A stretch of 64,000 nucleotides of DNA from Pseudonocardia halophobica (GTDB lineage: Bacteria; Actinomycetota; Actinomycetes; Mycobacteriales; Pseudonocardiaceae): the NCBI RefSeq assembly GCF_027922425.1, contig NZ_BSFQ01000005.1:248001-312000 (forward strand), read 5' to 3'. Position numbers and translations under genes: made by a program. This document shows positions 41,688 through 51,216 of this stretch, in pieces (within the stretch, counting starts at the first letter, position 1; the number at the start of each line of letters is the position of its first letter). The notes beneath the pieces are model-generated. The model was given only the letters and a program-made list of their open reading frames with translations. It did not search any database and was not told the origin of the DNA.

Positions 41688-42740
41688 GTGGGGGAACGGG
41701 AGCTGTCCTGGGGTGAGCTGAACCGCGCGCTGCTGGCGCGGCAGCTCCTGCTGGAGCGGGCGGCGATCGGGCCGGTCCGCGCCGTCGAGCGGGTGGGCGG
41801 GCTGCAGACCCAGTACGCGCCGTCGGGCTACGTCGGGCTGTGGTCCCGGTTGCGGGAGTTCCGCCGCGAGGACCTCACCGCGGCGCTGACCGGGCGCCGG
41901 ATCGTCCAGGCGTGGGTCATGCGCTGCACCATCCACATGGTCTCGGCGGCCGACCTCGCGCCGCTCACCGAGGCGGTGCGCGAGCCGCGGCGCCGGTGGT
42001 GGCTGCGCGCGCAGAAGGAGGCCGCGGGCCTGGACATGCCCGCCGTCGTCGCCGCCGTCCGCGGGTACCTGGCGGAGGGCCCGCGCAAGCAGGCCGAGAT
42101 CGTCGCGCTGCTCGCGGCGGACGGGTTCCCCAAGGTCGCCTTCCAGGGCGTCCAGCTGTGGCTCGACCTCGTGCGGGTGCCGCCCGCCGGGACCTGGGAG
42201 TCGCCGCGCGCGCACGTGTACGGGCTGGCCGAGGACTGGGTGCCCGCGAGCGGGGCCGACCGCGCCCGCGGCGAGGAGCTGCTGGCCGAGCGCTACCTGC
42301 GCGGGTTCGGGCCGGCGTCGGCACAGGACCTCGCGCGGTACGCCGGCTGGACGATCACCGAGGCACGGGCCGTGCTGGCGAGGATCGAGACCCGGCGGTT
42401 CCGCGACCCGGCGGGCGGCGAGCTCGTCGACCTGCCGCGGCTGCCGATCCCGGCGGCGGACACGCCCGCGCCCGTGCGGTTCCTCTCGACCTTCGACGCG
42501 GTCCTGCTGCTCGGGCACGCGACGCGCGCCGGCATCCTGCCGCCGGAGCACCGGGAGAAGGTGTTCGCCACGCGGATGCCGCAGTCCACGCCGACCTTCC
42601 TGGTCGACGGCCGGGTGGCCGGCACCTGGCGGTTCACCGACGGGCGGGTGCTGCCGGCGCCGTTCTCTGAGCTGCCCGCCGCGGCGGCGCGGGAGGTCGC
42701 GGAGGAGGCGGAGCGGCTCACGGAGTTCCACGGGGCCTGA
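41688..42740 (+). CDS. Winged-helix DNA-binding protein, AlkZ/YcaQ-like
   Basis: The 350-residue protein has the family N-terminus ELNRALLARQLLLERA, the VGGLQTQYAPSGYVGLWSRL segment (Q-x-Q motif of AlkZ-type DNA glycosylases), CTIHMVSAADLAPL and a C-terminal FLSTFDAVLL...FLVDGRVAGTWRF. AlkZ-like proteins remove alkylated or cross-linked bases. Catalytic QxQ is present as QTQ. GTG 41688 has a weak ribosome site; the start is uncertain by a few codons. Confidence 0.82.
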   Translation: MGERELSWGELNRALLARQLLLERAAIGPVRAVERVGGLQTQYAPSGYVGLWSRLREFRREDLTAALTGRRIVQAWVMRCTIHMVSAADLAPLTEAVREPRRRWWLRAQKEAAGLDMPAVVAAVRGYLAEGPRKQAEIVALLAADGFPKVAFQGVQLWLDLVRVPPAGTWESPRAHVYGLAEDWVPASGADRARGEELLAERYLRGFGPASAQDLARYAGWTITEARAVLARIETRRFRDPAGGELVDLPRLPIPAADTPAPVRFLSTFDAVLLLGHATRAGILPPEHREKVFATRMPQSTPTFLVDGRVAGTWRFTDGRVLPAPFSELPAAAAREVAEEAERLTEFHGA

Positions 42741-42741
42741 A

Positions 42742-42780
42742 CACGCGGCCCGAGCACGCGGCCCGAGCACGCGGCCCGAG
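42742..42780. repeat. 13-bp tandem repeat, three copies
   Basis: CACGCGGCCCGAG repeated three times exactly, directly after the AlkZ-like stop. Probably slippage product; no role seen. Confidence 0.85.
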
Positions 42781-42828
42781 CACACCGACGGGCTGGCCCC
42801 GGTCGGGGCCGGCCCGTCGGGCGGGAAT

Positions 42829-43071
42829 CTAGATGCGCAGCCGTGTCTCGATGTCGGCCGGTGAGTCGGGCAGGGCCCGCAGCTCGGCGACCAGGCGTTC
42901 CCGGTCGCGGTCGGCCGGCAGCATCCCGGCGAACGGCGCCGCGGGGCGGAACTGGGCCAGGCGGAAGCGGCGGCGGCCGTCCCGGTGGGCGCGGACGAGG
43001 CTCCACCCGAGGACGACGAGGGCGGCGAGGACGAGGATCGATGCGGTCATGGCAGGAAGTTTGCTCCGCAT
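42829..43071 (-). CDS. Small single-pass membrane protein
   Basis: An 80-residue protein with one hydrophobic segment (about 10-26: ILVLAALVVLGWSLV) and a basic, then acidic, cytoplasmic tail (AHRDGRRRFRLAQFRP ... DRERLVAELRALPDSPADIETRLRI). Family not recognised. ATG 43071 follows AGGAAC; an ATG at 43050 is also possible. It shares a divergent region with the GlxA gene. Confidence 0.55.
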   Translation of the reverse strand: MRSKLPAMTASILVLAALVVLGWSLVRAHRDGRRRFRLAQFRPAAPFAGMLPADRDRERLVAELRALPDSPADIETRLRI

Positions 43072-43077
43072 CAGTTC

Positions 43078-43093
43078 CTGCCAGAAGTGGCAG
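43078..43093. promoter_or_regulatory. Inverted repeat CTGCCA-N4-TGGCAG, candidate operator
   Basis: Perfect 6-bp arms around GAAG, between the small membrane gene and the AraC-type regulator, 44 bp before the latter's start. Likely bound by that regulator (inference). Confidence 0.5.
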
Positions 43094-43123
43094 AGAAGAC
43101 ACCCTACGCAAAGATGCCGCCAG

Positions 43124-43129
43124 TATGCT
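43124..43129 (+). promoter_or_regulatory. -10-like element, leaderless regulator
   Basis: TATGCT, 7 nt, ATG 43137. Supports this ATG over the one at 43125. Confidence 0.5.
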
Positions 43130-43136
43130 GTCGCGC

Positions 43137-44099
43137 ATGCTGCGCAGTGTCGCCGTGCTGGTCATGCCCGAGCTCGCCGTGTTCGAGTTCGGGGTGCTGT
43201 GCGAGGTGTTCGGCATGGACCGCTCCGACGACGGCCTGCCCGTCCTCGAGTACCGCGTCTGCGGGGTGGAGGCCGGGAAGCCGGTCAGCACCACCGGGGG
43301 CGTGCAGGTCGTGCCCGAGCACGGCCTCGAGGGGCTCCAGGGCGCCGACCTGGTCGCCGTGCCCGCCACCCGCCTGCGGCAGTTCCCGGAGGCGGCGCTC
43401 CAGGCCCTGCGGGACGCGGAGGCGGCCGGCGCCATCCTGCTGACCGTCTGCTCCGGCGTGTTCGTGCTGGCCGAGGCCGGGCTGCTCGACGGGCGCAAGG
43501 TCACCGCCCACTGGCACAGCGTCGACGAGCTGCGCGAGCGGTACCCGACGGTCGAGGTGGACCCGGACGTGCTCTACGTCGACGACGGCAACCTCATCAC
43601 CAGCGCGGGTACGGCGGCCGGCATCGACGCCTGCCTGCACCTGGTCCGCCGCGAGCTCGGCAGCGCCGTCGTGAACGGCATCGCGCGCCGCATGGTGGTG
43701 CCGCCGCAGCGCGAGGGCGGGCAGCGGCAGTTCATCGACCGGCCCGTGCCCGAGTGCTCGGCCGACTCGCTCGGGCCGCTGCTGGACTGGATGCTCACCC
43801 ATCTCGACGTCGAGCACACGGTCGCGGACCTGGCGAAGCGCGCGACGATGTCCGAGCGGACCTTCGCGCGCCGCTTCGTGAACGAGACCGGCACGACCCC
43901 GCTGCGCTGGCTGACCCGGCAGCGCGTGCTGCACGCCCGGCGCCTGCTCGAGGACACCGACCTCTCCGTCGACGCCGTGGCCACCCGCTGCGGGTTCGGC
44001 AGCGGCACCCTGCTGCGGCACCATTTCCGCAAGGTCGTCGGCGTCGCGCCGGCGGACTACCGGCGGGTCTTCCGCAGCAGCGAGGAGCTCGCCGGCTGA
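43137..44099 (+). CDS. GlxA/FtrA-type regulator: DJ-1/PfpI domain plus AraC HTH
   Basis: The 320-residue protein has an N-terminal DJ-1/PfpI-like domain (VAVLVMPELAVFEFGVLCEVFG; ILLTVCSGVFVLAEAGLLDG with the Cys elbow; GNLITSAGTAAGIDACLHL) and a C-terminal AraC HTH pair (TVADLAKRATMSERTFARRFVNETGTTPLRWL; DAVATRCGFGSGTLLRHHF). These regulators usually control catabolism of amines or amino acids. Cys in the elbow is retained but the triad is not expected to be catalytic. Confidence 0.9.
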   Translation: MLRSVAVLVMPELAVFEFGVLCEVFGMDRSDDGLPVLEYRVCGVEAGKPVSTTGGVQVVPEHGLEGLQGADLVAVPATRLRQFPEAALQALRDAEAAGAILLTVCSGVFVLAEAGLLDGRKVTAHWHSVDELRERYPTVEVDPDVLYVDDGNLITSAGTAAGIDACLHLVRRELGSAVVNGIARRMVVPPQREGGQRQFIDRPVPECSADSLGPLLDWMLTHLDVEHTVADLAKRATMSERTFARRFVNETGTTPLRWLTRQRVLHARRLLEDTDLSVDAVATRCGFGSGTLLRHHFRKVVGVAPADYRRVFRSSEELAG

Positions 44100-44263
44100 C
44101 CACCCGGCCGGACGCGTGACGGATCTCACGCGCCAGGCCTGCCGGGCGGGCGATACTGAGCCGGACAGACGCGCATTCCCACCACCTGCGCCCCGGTCAC
44201 CACCGGTCGTCGGCAGCCGCCGGCCGCCGGAGGACCCCGTCGACCGGGGGCGCGCGAGGAGCA

Positions 44264-45640
44264 GTGACGCCCGAGATGCCCGCGCAACCGAGAGTGGCGG
44301 TGGTCGGGGCCGGCCCGTCCGGCCTGTACGCCGCGGCCGCCCTGCTGGCCTCCGAGGTCCCCGTCGACGTCGACGTGCTCGACCGGCTGCCCGCCCCGTA
44401 CGGCCTGGTCCGCTACGGCGTCGCCCCGGACCACGTGAAGATGAAGTCGGTCATCCGGGTGCTGCAGAAGCCGTTCGACGACGGCTCCCGCGTCCGGTTC
44501 CTCGGCAACGTCCGCGTCGGTGAGGGCGGCATCCCGCTCGACGTCCTCCGCGAGCACTACCACGCGATCGTCCACGCCTCGGGCAGCTCGGTGGACCGCG
44601 CCCTGGGCATCCCGGGGGAGGAGCTCGACGGCAGCCACGGCTCCGGCGCCTTCGTGAGCTGGTACTGCGGACACCCGGACTTCGTCGACCTCGACCCGCT
44701 GCTCGACCACCCCGGCGTCGTCGTGGTGGGGGCGGGGAACGTCGCGCTCGACGTCGCCCGCGTGCTCGCCCGCGGGCACGCCGAGATGGCCGGGACGGAC
44801 GTGCCGGACCGGGTGCTGGAGACCCTGCGCGGCAGTGCGGTCGCCGACGTCCACGTGGTGATCCGGCGCGGGCCGGAGCACGTCAAGTTCACCCCGGCGG
44901 AGCTGCGGCAGATCGGCGAGCTCGACGACGTGCAGGTGCTGGTGCACGACGACGGCGTCCTGGCCGCGGGCGTCCCGGAACCCGAGGAGCGCCGGCAGAA
45001 GCAGAACCTCGCGCTGCTCACCGAGTGGACGGCGCACACCCCCGGCGACGCGCCCCGGCGCATCCACCTGCACTTCCTGCGCACGCCCGTGCGGCTGCTG
45101 GAGGAGGGCGGCCGGGTGGCCGGCATGGTCGTCGAGCGCAACGAGGTGCGGGACGGGAAGGTCGTCGGGACCGGCGAGGAGGAGACGCTCGAGGCCGGGC
45201 TGGTCGTCCGGGCGATCGGGTACTCGGGCGAGCCGATCCCGGGCCTGCCCTACGACGCGCGCAACGGGATCGTGCCCAACGACGCCGGCCGGGTCGTCGA
45301 CGGCGACCGGCCGGTGCCCGGCGCCTACGTGACCGGCTGGATCAAGCGCGGCCCCACCGGCGTGATCGGCACGAACAAGCACGACGCCGTGGAGACCGTC
45401 GCCTCGCTGCTCGACGACCTCCACACGCTCCCGGACCCCGAGTACCCGGACCCGGACTCCGTCGTCGAGCGGCTGGAGGCCTACGGCATCGAGCCGGTCA
45501 CCTGGTCCGACTGGGGACGGCTCGACGCCGAGGAGCTGCGCCTGGGGGAGGCCCGCGGCGGCGCCGAGCGGGTCAAGGTCGCCGAGCTGGGCGAGATGCT
45601 CGCCGCCGCCCGGGGCCGGACCGGCGCCCCGGCCTCCTAG
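44264..45640 (+). CDS. fprA: Ferredoxin/adrenodoxin-NADP+ reductase (FprA-like)
   Basis: The 458-residue flavoprotein has the FAD loop VAVVGAGPSGLYAAAAL (about 12-28), PYGLVRYGVAPDHVKMKSV, the NADP loop VVVVGAGNVALDVARVL (about 155-171) and AYVTGWIKRGPTGVIGTNKHDA near the C-terminus, as in FprA of mycobacteria and adrenodoxin reductase. It reduces ferredoxins with NADPH. GTG 44264 follows GAGGAG; ATG 44276 is an alternative. Confidence 0.92.
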   Translation: MTPEMPAQPRVAVVGAGPSGLYAAAALLASEVPVDVDVLDRLPAPYGLVRYGVAPDHVKMKSVIRVLQKPFDDGSRVRFLGNVRVGEGGIPLDVLREHYHAIVHASGSSVDRALGIPGEELDGSHGSGAFVSWYCGHPDFVDLDPLLDHPGVVVVGAGNVALDVARVLARGHAEMAGTDVPDRVLETLRGSAVADVHVVIRRGPEHVKFTPAELRQIGELDDVQVLVHDDGVLAAGVPEPEERRQKQNLALLTEWTAHTPGDAPRRIHLHFLRTPVRLLEEGGRVAGMVVERNEVRDGKVVGTGEEETLEAGLVVRAIGYSGEPIPGLPYDARNGIVPNDAGRVVDGDRPVPGAYVTGWIKRGPTGVIGTNKHDAVETVASLLDDLHTLPDPEYPDPDSVVERLEAYGIEPVTWSDWGRLDAEELRLGEARGGAERVKVAELGEMLAAARGRTGAPAS

Positions 45641-45924
45641 TAGGGGTCGACGGACTCGACGCTCGGCAGGGCGCGGAGGCGGGTCGCGAACTCCGCGGCC
45701 TCCTCCGCGGTCATGCTGACCGAGCAGGTGAGCTCGCTGCAGCCGACGCCCTCGCGGACGTCGACCGCCATCTCCTTGACGAGGCCGCCGCAGGCGCGCA
45801 GCTCGGCGGCGACCAGCAGGACGCCGTCCATGCCGTGCGTGGTGACGATCGTGTGGCGGCGCAGGATGCGGCAGCCGGCGGTGCCGGTGCGGATGTCGCT
45901 GGGCCGGTCGATGGTGATGCTCAT
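45637..45924 (-). CDS. Conserved-looking small protein of unknown function
   Basis: A 95-residue protein starting MSITIDRPSD, with TGTAGCRILRRHTIVTTHGMDGVLLVAAELRACGG in its middle and SMTAEEAAEFATRLRALPSVESVDP at its end; three Cys. The stop overlaps that of fprA by 3 bp (CTAG). The C-terminal part resembles a small ACT/ferredoxin-fold helix but I assign no family. Confidence 0.55.
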   Translation of the reverse strand: MSITIDRPSDIRTGTAGCRILRRHTIVTTHGMDGVLLVAAELRACGGLVKEMAVDVREGVGCSELTCSVSMTAEEAAEFATRLRALPSVESVDPY

Positions 45925-46251
45925 GGGACGTGCTCCGGGGGTGCGTTCGTGAAGCTGCTGGGAACGCGAGCCAGGTCTCGGCAGGGTTCTCGGCTTGGGG
46001 AGGGCGGGGCGAGAGGTCCCGCGGGGGCGCGACGGCAGCCTGGCTCAGCCGACGCGCTGGGCTACTACGAGCCCTGCGCGCGCGGCGAGAAGGATCGCTG
46101 CGAGTCGCACGTCGGCCACGTTAGCAGCCGCGCGTGGCGCGTGACACCTGGCCTCCCGGACAGGGTGATCCGCGGGAGGCGGCCCGAGAACGGGAGAAGG
46201 GGCCCCGCGGTGCGGGACCCCTTCTCCGTGTCGCTCAGGACGTGCGGACCG
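45925..46251. other. Intergenic region between 45924 and qcrB
   Basis: Holds the promoter side of the 95-residue gene and the terminator of the qcr operon. A 24-codon GTG frame on the minus strand (46045-46119) has no ribosome site and is not called. Nothing else is seen. Confidence 0.55.
46193..46227. terminator. Terminator hairpin after qcrB
   Basis: Arms GGAGAAGGGGCCCCGC (46193-46208) and GCGGGACCCCTTCTCC (46212-46227) pair over 16 bp with one mismatch and a 3-nt loop, 25 bp after the qcrB stop. Confidence 0.8.
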
Positions 46252-47949
46252 TCAGTCGGTCTGGTCCTTCGGCCGCCCCGCGTCGGGCCGGCCGGCCAGC
46301 TCCAGCTCCTCCGCCGCCCGGGCGCGCCGGTCGCGCTCCTCGAGCTCGCGGTGGTGGTTGTCGGCGCGGGCCTGCTCGAGGGCCACCGTCTCCTCGACGG
46401 GGTCCGGGCCGAGCAGCGAGCCCGCGACCGGCGTACCGGCCGAGCCCAGCTGGTTCATCCGCTTGGGCACCGGGGCGCCCTGGTACTCCAGCGGGACCGG
46501 GTGGCCGTGGCCGTCGACGCCCGCCAGCGGCTGGTGGACCTCGATGAACTCGCCGTGCGGCAGCCGCCGGATGATGCCCGTCTCGATGCCGTGCTCCAGG
46601 ACCGCCCGGTCGCTCTTCTGCAGGCCGATGCAGATCCGGTACGTCACCCAGTAGGCGATCGGCGGGATCACCAGGAGCCCGATGCGGCCCGCCCACGTGG
46701 TCGCGTTGAGCGAGACGTGGAAGAAGTAGGCGATCCAGTCGTTGACGCCCGAGAGCACCAGCCAGACGTAGAACGTGATGCCCATGACGCCCAGCGACGT
46801 GCGGACGGGGACGTCACGCGGGCGCTGGAGCAGGTTGTGCAGGGCGTTGTCGCCGGTCATCTTGCGCTCGAGGGCCGGGTAGATGCCCGCCACCACGAAC
46901 AGCACCGGGAGGAACGCCACCGTGGCCCAGAAGGCCGCCGGGATGGTGTAGCGGCCGAACAGGTAGATCTCCCACGGCGGGAAGATGCGCGCCATGCCCT
47001 CGGAGAACAGCATGTACCAGTCGGGCTGCGACCCGGCGGAGACGTGCGAGGGGTCGTAGGGGCCGAGGTTCCAGATCGGGTTGATCTGGAAGATGCCGGC
47101 CATGATCCCGATGACGCCGACGACGATCGCGAAGAACGCGCCGCCCTTGGCCGCGAACGCCGGGAGGATCCGGACGCCGACGACGTTGGTCTCCTTGCGG
47201 CCGGGGCCGGGAAACTGGGTGTGCTTCTGGTACCAGACCAGCGCCAGGTGCACGCCGATCAGCGCGAGCAGGATGCCCGGGAAGATCAGCACGTGGACGA
47301 TGTAGAGCCGCGGGATGATCTCCATGCCCGGGAACTCGCCGCCGAAGAGCAGCCAGTGCGCCCAGGTGCCGATCAGCGGGATCGACATGATGAAGCCCGA
47401 GGCGATGCGCAGGCCGATGCCGGACAGCAGGTCGTCCGGTAGCGAGTAGCCGGTGAAGCCCTCGAGCATGCCCAGCAGGATCAGGACCAGGCCGATGATC
47501 CAGTTCGTCTCACGCGGCTTGCGGAACGCGCCGGTGAAGAAGATCCGGAACATGTGCGCGACCATCGAGGCGACGAACAGCAGCGCCGCCCAGTGGTGGA
47601 CCTGCCGCACGAACAGGCCGCCGCGGACCTCCAGGGAGATCTCGACGGCGCTCTCGTACGCCCGCGACATGTGGATGCCGCGCAGGTTGTCGAACGGGCC
47701 GTTGTAGACGACCTCGGTCATCGACGGGTCGAAGAACAGCCCGAGGTAGATGCCCGAGAGCAGCAGGACGATGAAGCTGTAGAGCGCGACCTCGCCCAGC
47801 ATGAACGACCAGTGCGTGGGGAAGACCTTGTTGAACTGCTTCCGCAGCCCGGCGGCGGGGTGGTACCGCTCGTCGAGCTCGTCGAGCGCGGCGGCGGCCT
47901 TGCTCTTCGGGCCACCGGACTTGGTGACGGGTGTGGTGATGGCGCTCAT
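46252..47949 (-). CDS. qcrB: Cytochrome bc1 complex cytochrome b subunit
   Basis: The 565-residue membrane protein has the heme-ligand regions [22 protein letters not shown] and [21 protein letters not shown], the Qo-site [14 protein letters not shown] (PEWY equivalent) and a long actinobacterial C-terminus. It oxidises menaquinol in the bcc-aa3 supercomplex. ATG overlaps the qcrA stop (ATGA). Actinobacterial QcrB is longer than the 380-residue mitochondrial form because of the C-terminal extension, also seen here. Confidence 0.96.
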   Translation of the reverse strand: MSAITTPVTKSGGPKSKAAAALDELDERYHPAAGLRKQFNKVFPTHWSFMLGEVALYSFIVLLLSGIYLGLFFDPSMTEVVYNGPFDNLRGIHMSRAYESAVEISLEVRGGLFVRQVHHWAALLFVASMVAHMFRIFFTGAFRKPRETNWIIGLVLILLGMLEGFTGYSLPDDLLSGIGLRIASGFIMSIPLIGTWAHWLLFGGEFPGMEIIPRLYIVHVLIFPGILLALIGVHLALVWYQKHTQFPGPGRKETNVVGVRILPAFAAKGGAFFAIVVGVIGIMAGIFQINPIWNLGPYDPSHVSAGSQPDWYMLFSEGMARIFPPWEIYLFGRYTIPAAFWATVAFLPVLFVVAGIYPALERKMTGDNALHNLLQRPRDVPVRTSLGVMGITFYVWLVLSGVNDWIAYFFHVSLNATTWAGRIGLLVIPPIAYWVTYRICIGLQKSDRAVLEHGIETGIIRRLPHGEFIEVHQPLAGVDGHGHPVPLEYQGAPVPKRMNQLGSAGTPVAGSLLGPDPVEETVALEQARADNHHRELEERDRRARAAEELELAGRPDAGRPKDQTD

Positions 47950-49067
47950 GGCCTCCGCTCCCAGAATGCCGGTCCGACGGGCTCGATGAAGTCGCTCCGT
48001 GCCACGAAGTAACCCTCACTGTCCACGGTAATGGGCAGCTGGGGCAATGCGCGCGTCGCGGGACCGAAGACCGGCCGCGCGTACTCGGTCGCGAGGAACT
48101 GCGACTGGTGGCACGGGCACAGGATGCGGTTGTCCTGCGCCTGGTAGAGCGACGTCGGGCAGCCCAGGTGGGTGCACACCTTCGAGAAGGCGTAGTAGTC
48201 GCCGAAGTGGAAGTTCTCCTGGCCCTGGCGCTTGATCGTCTCGGTGCCGGGGCGGAGCCGGATGAGCATGACCGGCGTGTCCGAGGCGCGCTGCGCGTGC
48301 AGCAGCTCCTCCTCGTTGCCGCGTTCCGACTCGCGGTAGGGGAACACCGTCTCCATGGAGCCGGGCTCCATGTCCTCGGGGCGGACCCGGGAGATCTCGC
48401 CGAGGATGCCCGTGTCGCGGCGCAGGTAGACGGTCTCGTCGCCCTTCGGGGCCCACGGGGTGACCCACAGGGCCGCCTGGTCGCCGCCCTTCCACGGGTT
48501 GCGGATGAGCGGGCCGAGGGCCGCGATGCCGAGGCCGATGCCGAAGATGCCGGCCGCGGCACCCGCGGAGCGGGTGATCAGCTTGCGCCGGGCGATGTCC
48601 GTCGACTTCCCGGCGGACGCGAGCTGCGCCATGATCGTCCTGCGGTCGACCTCGTCCGAGCGGCCGTCGTGCCGCTGCTGGACCGAGACCTCCTCGGGGA
48701 AGAACTTCCGCACGTAGGCGATGACGCCGATGCCCAGCGCGAGGACGGTGAACCCGAACAGGAAGCCGATCGCCGGGTTGTACGAGGCGTACCAGCCGTA
48801 CCCGGGGGCACCGGGGGCGACGTACTCATGCGGCCAGGCGATGAAGGCGACGATGAAGCCCAGGGCCGAGAGCGCCGACAGGATGAACCAGGCCGCGACG
48901 GTGCGCTCGGCGCGCTTCTCGGCGCGGGTGCCCCTGACCGGCCACTTCGGCGCGTTGTGGACGACCTCGACGTCGTCGAGGGTCCCGGCCAGCCGCGCCA
49001 ACTCCTCCTGGCTCATCCCCTCGAGCTCCTCCGGGGAGGGGCGGCCGGGGGTGTCGGTGGCGCTCAA
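47946..49067 (-). CDS. qcrA: Rieske iron-sulfur subunit of bc1 complex
   Basis: The 373-residue protein has three transmembrane segments near residues 60-80, 95-120 and 165-190 (actinobacterial type) and the Rieske motifs CTHLGC (about 300) and CPCHQSQF (about 320). The start was placed at a TTG (complement of 49065-49067) that overlaps the qcrC stop (TTGA) and has GGAG 7 nt upstream; a GTG at 49085 would add six residues. It carries electrons from menaquinol to QcrC. Confidence 0.95.
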   Translation of the reverse strand: MSATDTPGRPSPEELEGMSQEELARLAGTLDDVEVVHNAPKWPVRGTRAEKRAERTVAAWFILSALSALGFIVAFIAWPHEYVAPGAPGYGWYASYNPAIGFLFGFTVLALGIGVIAYVRKFFPEEVSVQQRHDGRSDEVDRRTIMAQLASAGKSTDIARRKLITRSAGAAAGIFGIGLGIAALGPLIRNPWKGGDQAALWVTPWAPKGDETVYLRRDTGILGEISRVRPEDMEPGSMETVFPYRESERGNEEELLHAQRASDTPVMLIRLRPGTETIKRQGQENFHFGDYYAFSKVCTHLGCPTSLYQAQDNRILCPCHQSQFLATEYARPVFGPATRALPQLPITVDSEGYFVARSDFIEPVGPAFWERRP

Positions 49068-49918
49068 TTCTTCGCTCCCAACCACATTGCGAAACCGATG
49101 ACAGCGGTCAGGCCGACGACGAAGATGACCACGCCCTCGGTCGTCGGGCCGAGGCCCCCGAGGTCGTAACCGCCCACCTGGTTGCTGCCGTTGGTGACGG
49201 ACTTGACGTACGCGATGATGTCCCGCTTCTCCTCCGACGTGAGCTGCCGGTCACCGAACTTCGGCATGTTCTGCGGGCCCGTGAGCATCGCGGTGTAGAT
49301 CTGCTCCTCGGTGGGCGTGGCCAGCGACGGGGCGTACTTCCCCGACGACAGTGCGCCGCCGACACCGGTGAAGTTGTGGCACGAGGCGCAGTTCAGGCGG
49401 AACAGCTGGCCGCCGCGGGCCGGGTCGTCGCCGCGGAGGGCGGCGCCGGTCTGCGCCGGGGTCTCCGGGCCGCCGCCGTTGGCCTGGACGTAGGCGCCGA
49501 GGGCGTCGAGGTTCGCCCGGCCCTCCTCGGTGTCCGGGTCGAACTGCGGCAGCGGGGGCTTGCGGCCGGCCTGGGCCTCCTGGCGGGCCAGCGGCATGCG
49601 GCCGGAGGAGACCTGGAAGTAGACGGCGGCGTCGCCGACGCCGATCAGGCTGGGGCCGCGCTCCGCGACGCCCTGCAGGTTGGAGCCGTGGCAGGTGATG
49701 CAGGCGGCGTTGTACAGCTCCTGGCCCTTGGCCACCAGGGCGGCGTCGGGCTGGGCGATCGCCTGGTTCTGCTCGGCGTTCGGGGCGAACAACGTGTACC
49801 CGCCGCCGACCGCCAGCAGGGCGACGCCGATCGCGAGGAGACCGGCGAACTTCCGCCGCATCTTGCCGTGCGGCCGCCGCTTCCGGGGCGCGGGTGGTGT
49901 GGTGGTCTCGGTGGTCAT
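49064..49918 (-). CDS. qcrC: Diheme cytochrome c subunit QcrC
   Basis: The 284-residue protein has an N-terminal membrane anchor (about 25-42), two c-type heme motifs, CITCHGSNL (about 74) and CASCHNF (about 178), and a C-terminal anchor (about 255-280). It replaces soluble cytochrome c by carrying electrons directly to the aa3 oxidase. First gene of qcrCAB. Confidence 0.96.
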   Translation of the reverse strand: MTTETTTPPAPRKRRPHGKMRRKFAGLLAIGVALLAVGGGYTLFAPNAEQNQAIAQPDAALVAKGQELYNAACITCHGSNLQGVAERGPSLIGVGDAAVYFQVSSGRMPLARQEAQAGRKPPLPQFDPDTEEGRANLDALGAYVQANGGGPETPAQTGAALRGDDPARGGQLFRLNCASCHNFTGVGGALSSGKYAPSLATPTEEQIYTAMLTGPQNMPKFGDRQLTSEEKRDIIAYVKSVTNGSNQVGGYDLGGLGPTTEGVVIFVVGLTAVIGFAMWLGAKN

Positions 49919-49973
49919 CGTCGGCGTCTAACCCTCACGGTCGGCGTTTCGTGCTTCCGGGGAGCGGGGTCCG

Positions 49974-50576
49974 CTACCGGATGAAGTAGATGACGGCGAA
50001 GAGGCCGATCCAGACGACGTCGACGAAGTGCCAGTAGTAGGACACGACGATCGCCGCGGTGGCCTGTGCCGGGGTGAACTTGCTCAGCCTGGTGCGGATC
50101 AACAGGTAGATGAACGCGATCAGGCCGCCGGTCACGTGGAGGCCGTGGAAGCCCGTGGCCATGTAGAAGACCGTGCCGTAGGCGCTGGACGAGATCGTCG
50201 TCTCGTGCTCGGTGACCAGCGTGTGGTACTCGTTGATCTGGCCGAGCACGAAGAACGTGCCCATGAGCAGCGTCAGCGTGTACCAGCGCCGGAGGCCGAA
50301 GACGTCGCCGCGCTCGGCGGCGAACACCCCGAACTGGCACGTGAACGACGACGCCACGAGGACGATCGTCACGACCAGTGCGTAGGGGACGTCGAGGTGG
50401 GTCGGCGGCGGGGGCCACTCGCCGACGTTCTGGGCGCGCGCGGTGAAGTAGATCGCGAACAGGCCGGCGAAGAACATCAGCTCGCTGGACAGCCAGACGA
50501 TGGTGCCGATGCTGACCAGGTTCGGTCGGTTCAGCGAGTGGATCCGCGCGCTGATGTTGGGAGCCGCTGTCGTCAC
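49974..50576 (-). CDS. ctaE: Cytochrome c oxidase subunit III
   Basis: The 200-residue protein has five transmembrane segments, [27 protein letters not shown] and the [14 protein letters not shown] and [19 protein letters not shown] motifs of subunit III. It belongs to the aa3 oxidase and precedes qcrCAB, as in other actinobacteria. The GTG start lies 6 nt after a CATAAT element, implying a leaderless transcript. Confidence 0.95.
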   Translation of the reverse strand: MTTAAPNISARIHSLNRPNLVSIGTIVWLSSELMFFAGLFAIYFTARAQNVGEWPPPPTHLDVPYALVVTIVLVASSFTCQFGVFAAERGDVFGLRRWYTLTLLMGTFFVLGQINEYHTLVTEHETTISSSAYGTVFYMATGFHGLHVTGGLIAFIYLLIRTRLSKFTPAQATAAIVVSYYWHFVDVVWIGLFAVIYFIR

Positions 50577-50582
50577 GCGGGC

Positions 50583-50588
50583 ATTATG
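50583..50588 (-). promoter_or_regulatory. -10-like element, leaderless ctaE
   Basis: CATAAT on the minus strand, 6 nt before the GTG start at 50576, no ribosome site. Confidence 0.55.
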
Positions 50589-50723
50589 ACCCCACGCGAA
50601 CTTCTACAGCCTGTCGGGATACCCACTTCGTCAGGGAGAACCGGTTCGGTGGCACCGGGGCAACGCCTCACCGGCCCCTCCGGGTTCCCGCGCGTGCGCG
50701 TCCGCGGGTGTGAGGGTGCTGAC

Positions 50724-50729
50724 TAGTAT
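50724..50729 (+). promoter_or_regulatory. -10-like element, leaderless pseudo-receiver gene
   Basis: TAGTAT, 7 nt, then GTG 50737. It decides the start in favour of 50737 over 50710. Confidence 0.55.
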
Positions 50730-50736
50730 GCGGCGG

Positions 50737-51216
50737 GTGAGCAGCGCCGGAAGCCTCCCCGCGAGCACGAACCCGTCCGCGTCGTCCGGGCGGCGGACCT
50801 GGAACGTGCTGGTCTACAGCCATCGTCCGGAGGTCAGGGAGGCCGTCGTGACGGCCGTCGGGCGGCGCCCCGCGCCCGATCTCGGCCGCGTCCGTTACGT
50901 CGAGGCCTCCGGGGTCGCCGAGGTCCTCGCGGCGTGCGACGCCGGCGAGGTCGACCTCGCGATCCTCGACGGCGAGGCGCAGCCGACCGGCGGCCTGGGA
51001 CTCGCCCGGCAGCTGAAGGACGAGATCGCCGACTGCCCCCCGATCGTGGTCTCCGTGCGGCGCGCCGACGACCGGTGGCTCGCCACCTGGTCCCGGGCCG
51101 ACGCCGTGCTCGTGCACCCGCTCGACCCGCTGACCGCCGCCGAGACGGTGGCCGAGGTGCTGCGCGGTCTCGAGGCCGGGAACGGGTCCGGGGACAGCGC
51201 CCCCGTCCGCCGCTGA
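50737..51216 (+). CDS. Response-regulator-like pseudo-receiver protein
   Basis: The 159-residue protein has a receiver-like order: [42 protein letters not shown] (phospho-Asp position kept), [14 protein letters not shown] and [18 protein letters not shown]. The N-terminal acidic pair is missing (YSHRPE) and the Lys of the active site is replaced (HPLDP), so phosphorylation is doubtful. No output domain. Its stop overlaps the trpD ATG (TGATG), so translation is coupled to trpD. Confidence 0.7.
   Translation: MSSAGSLPASTNPSASSGRRTWNVLVYSHRPEVREAVVTAVGRRPAPDLGRVRYVEASGVAEVLAACDAGEVDLAILDGEAQPTGGLGLARQLKDEIADCPPIVVSVRRADDRWLATWSRADAVLVHPLDPLTAAETVAEVLRGLEAGNGSGDSAPVRR

Noticed and set aside
46045..46119. 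24-codon GTG frame on the minus strand (hydrophobic leader-like peptide)
   Set aside because: No ribosome site, no regulated gene downstream, and the -10-like TAACGT overlaps the start itself.
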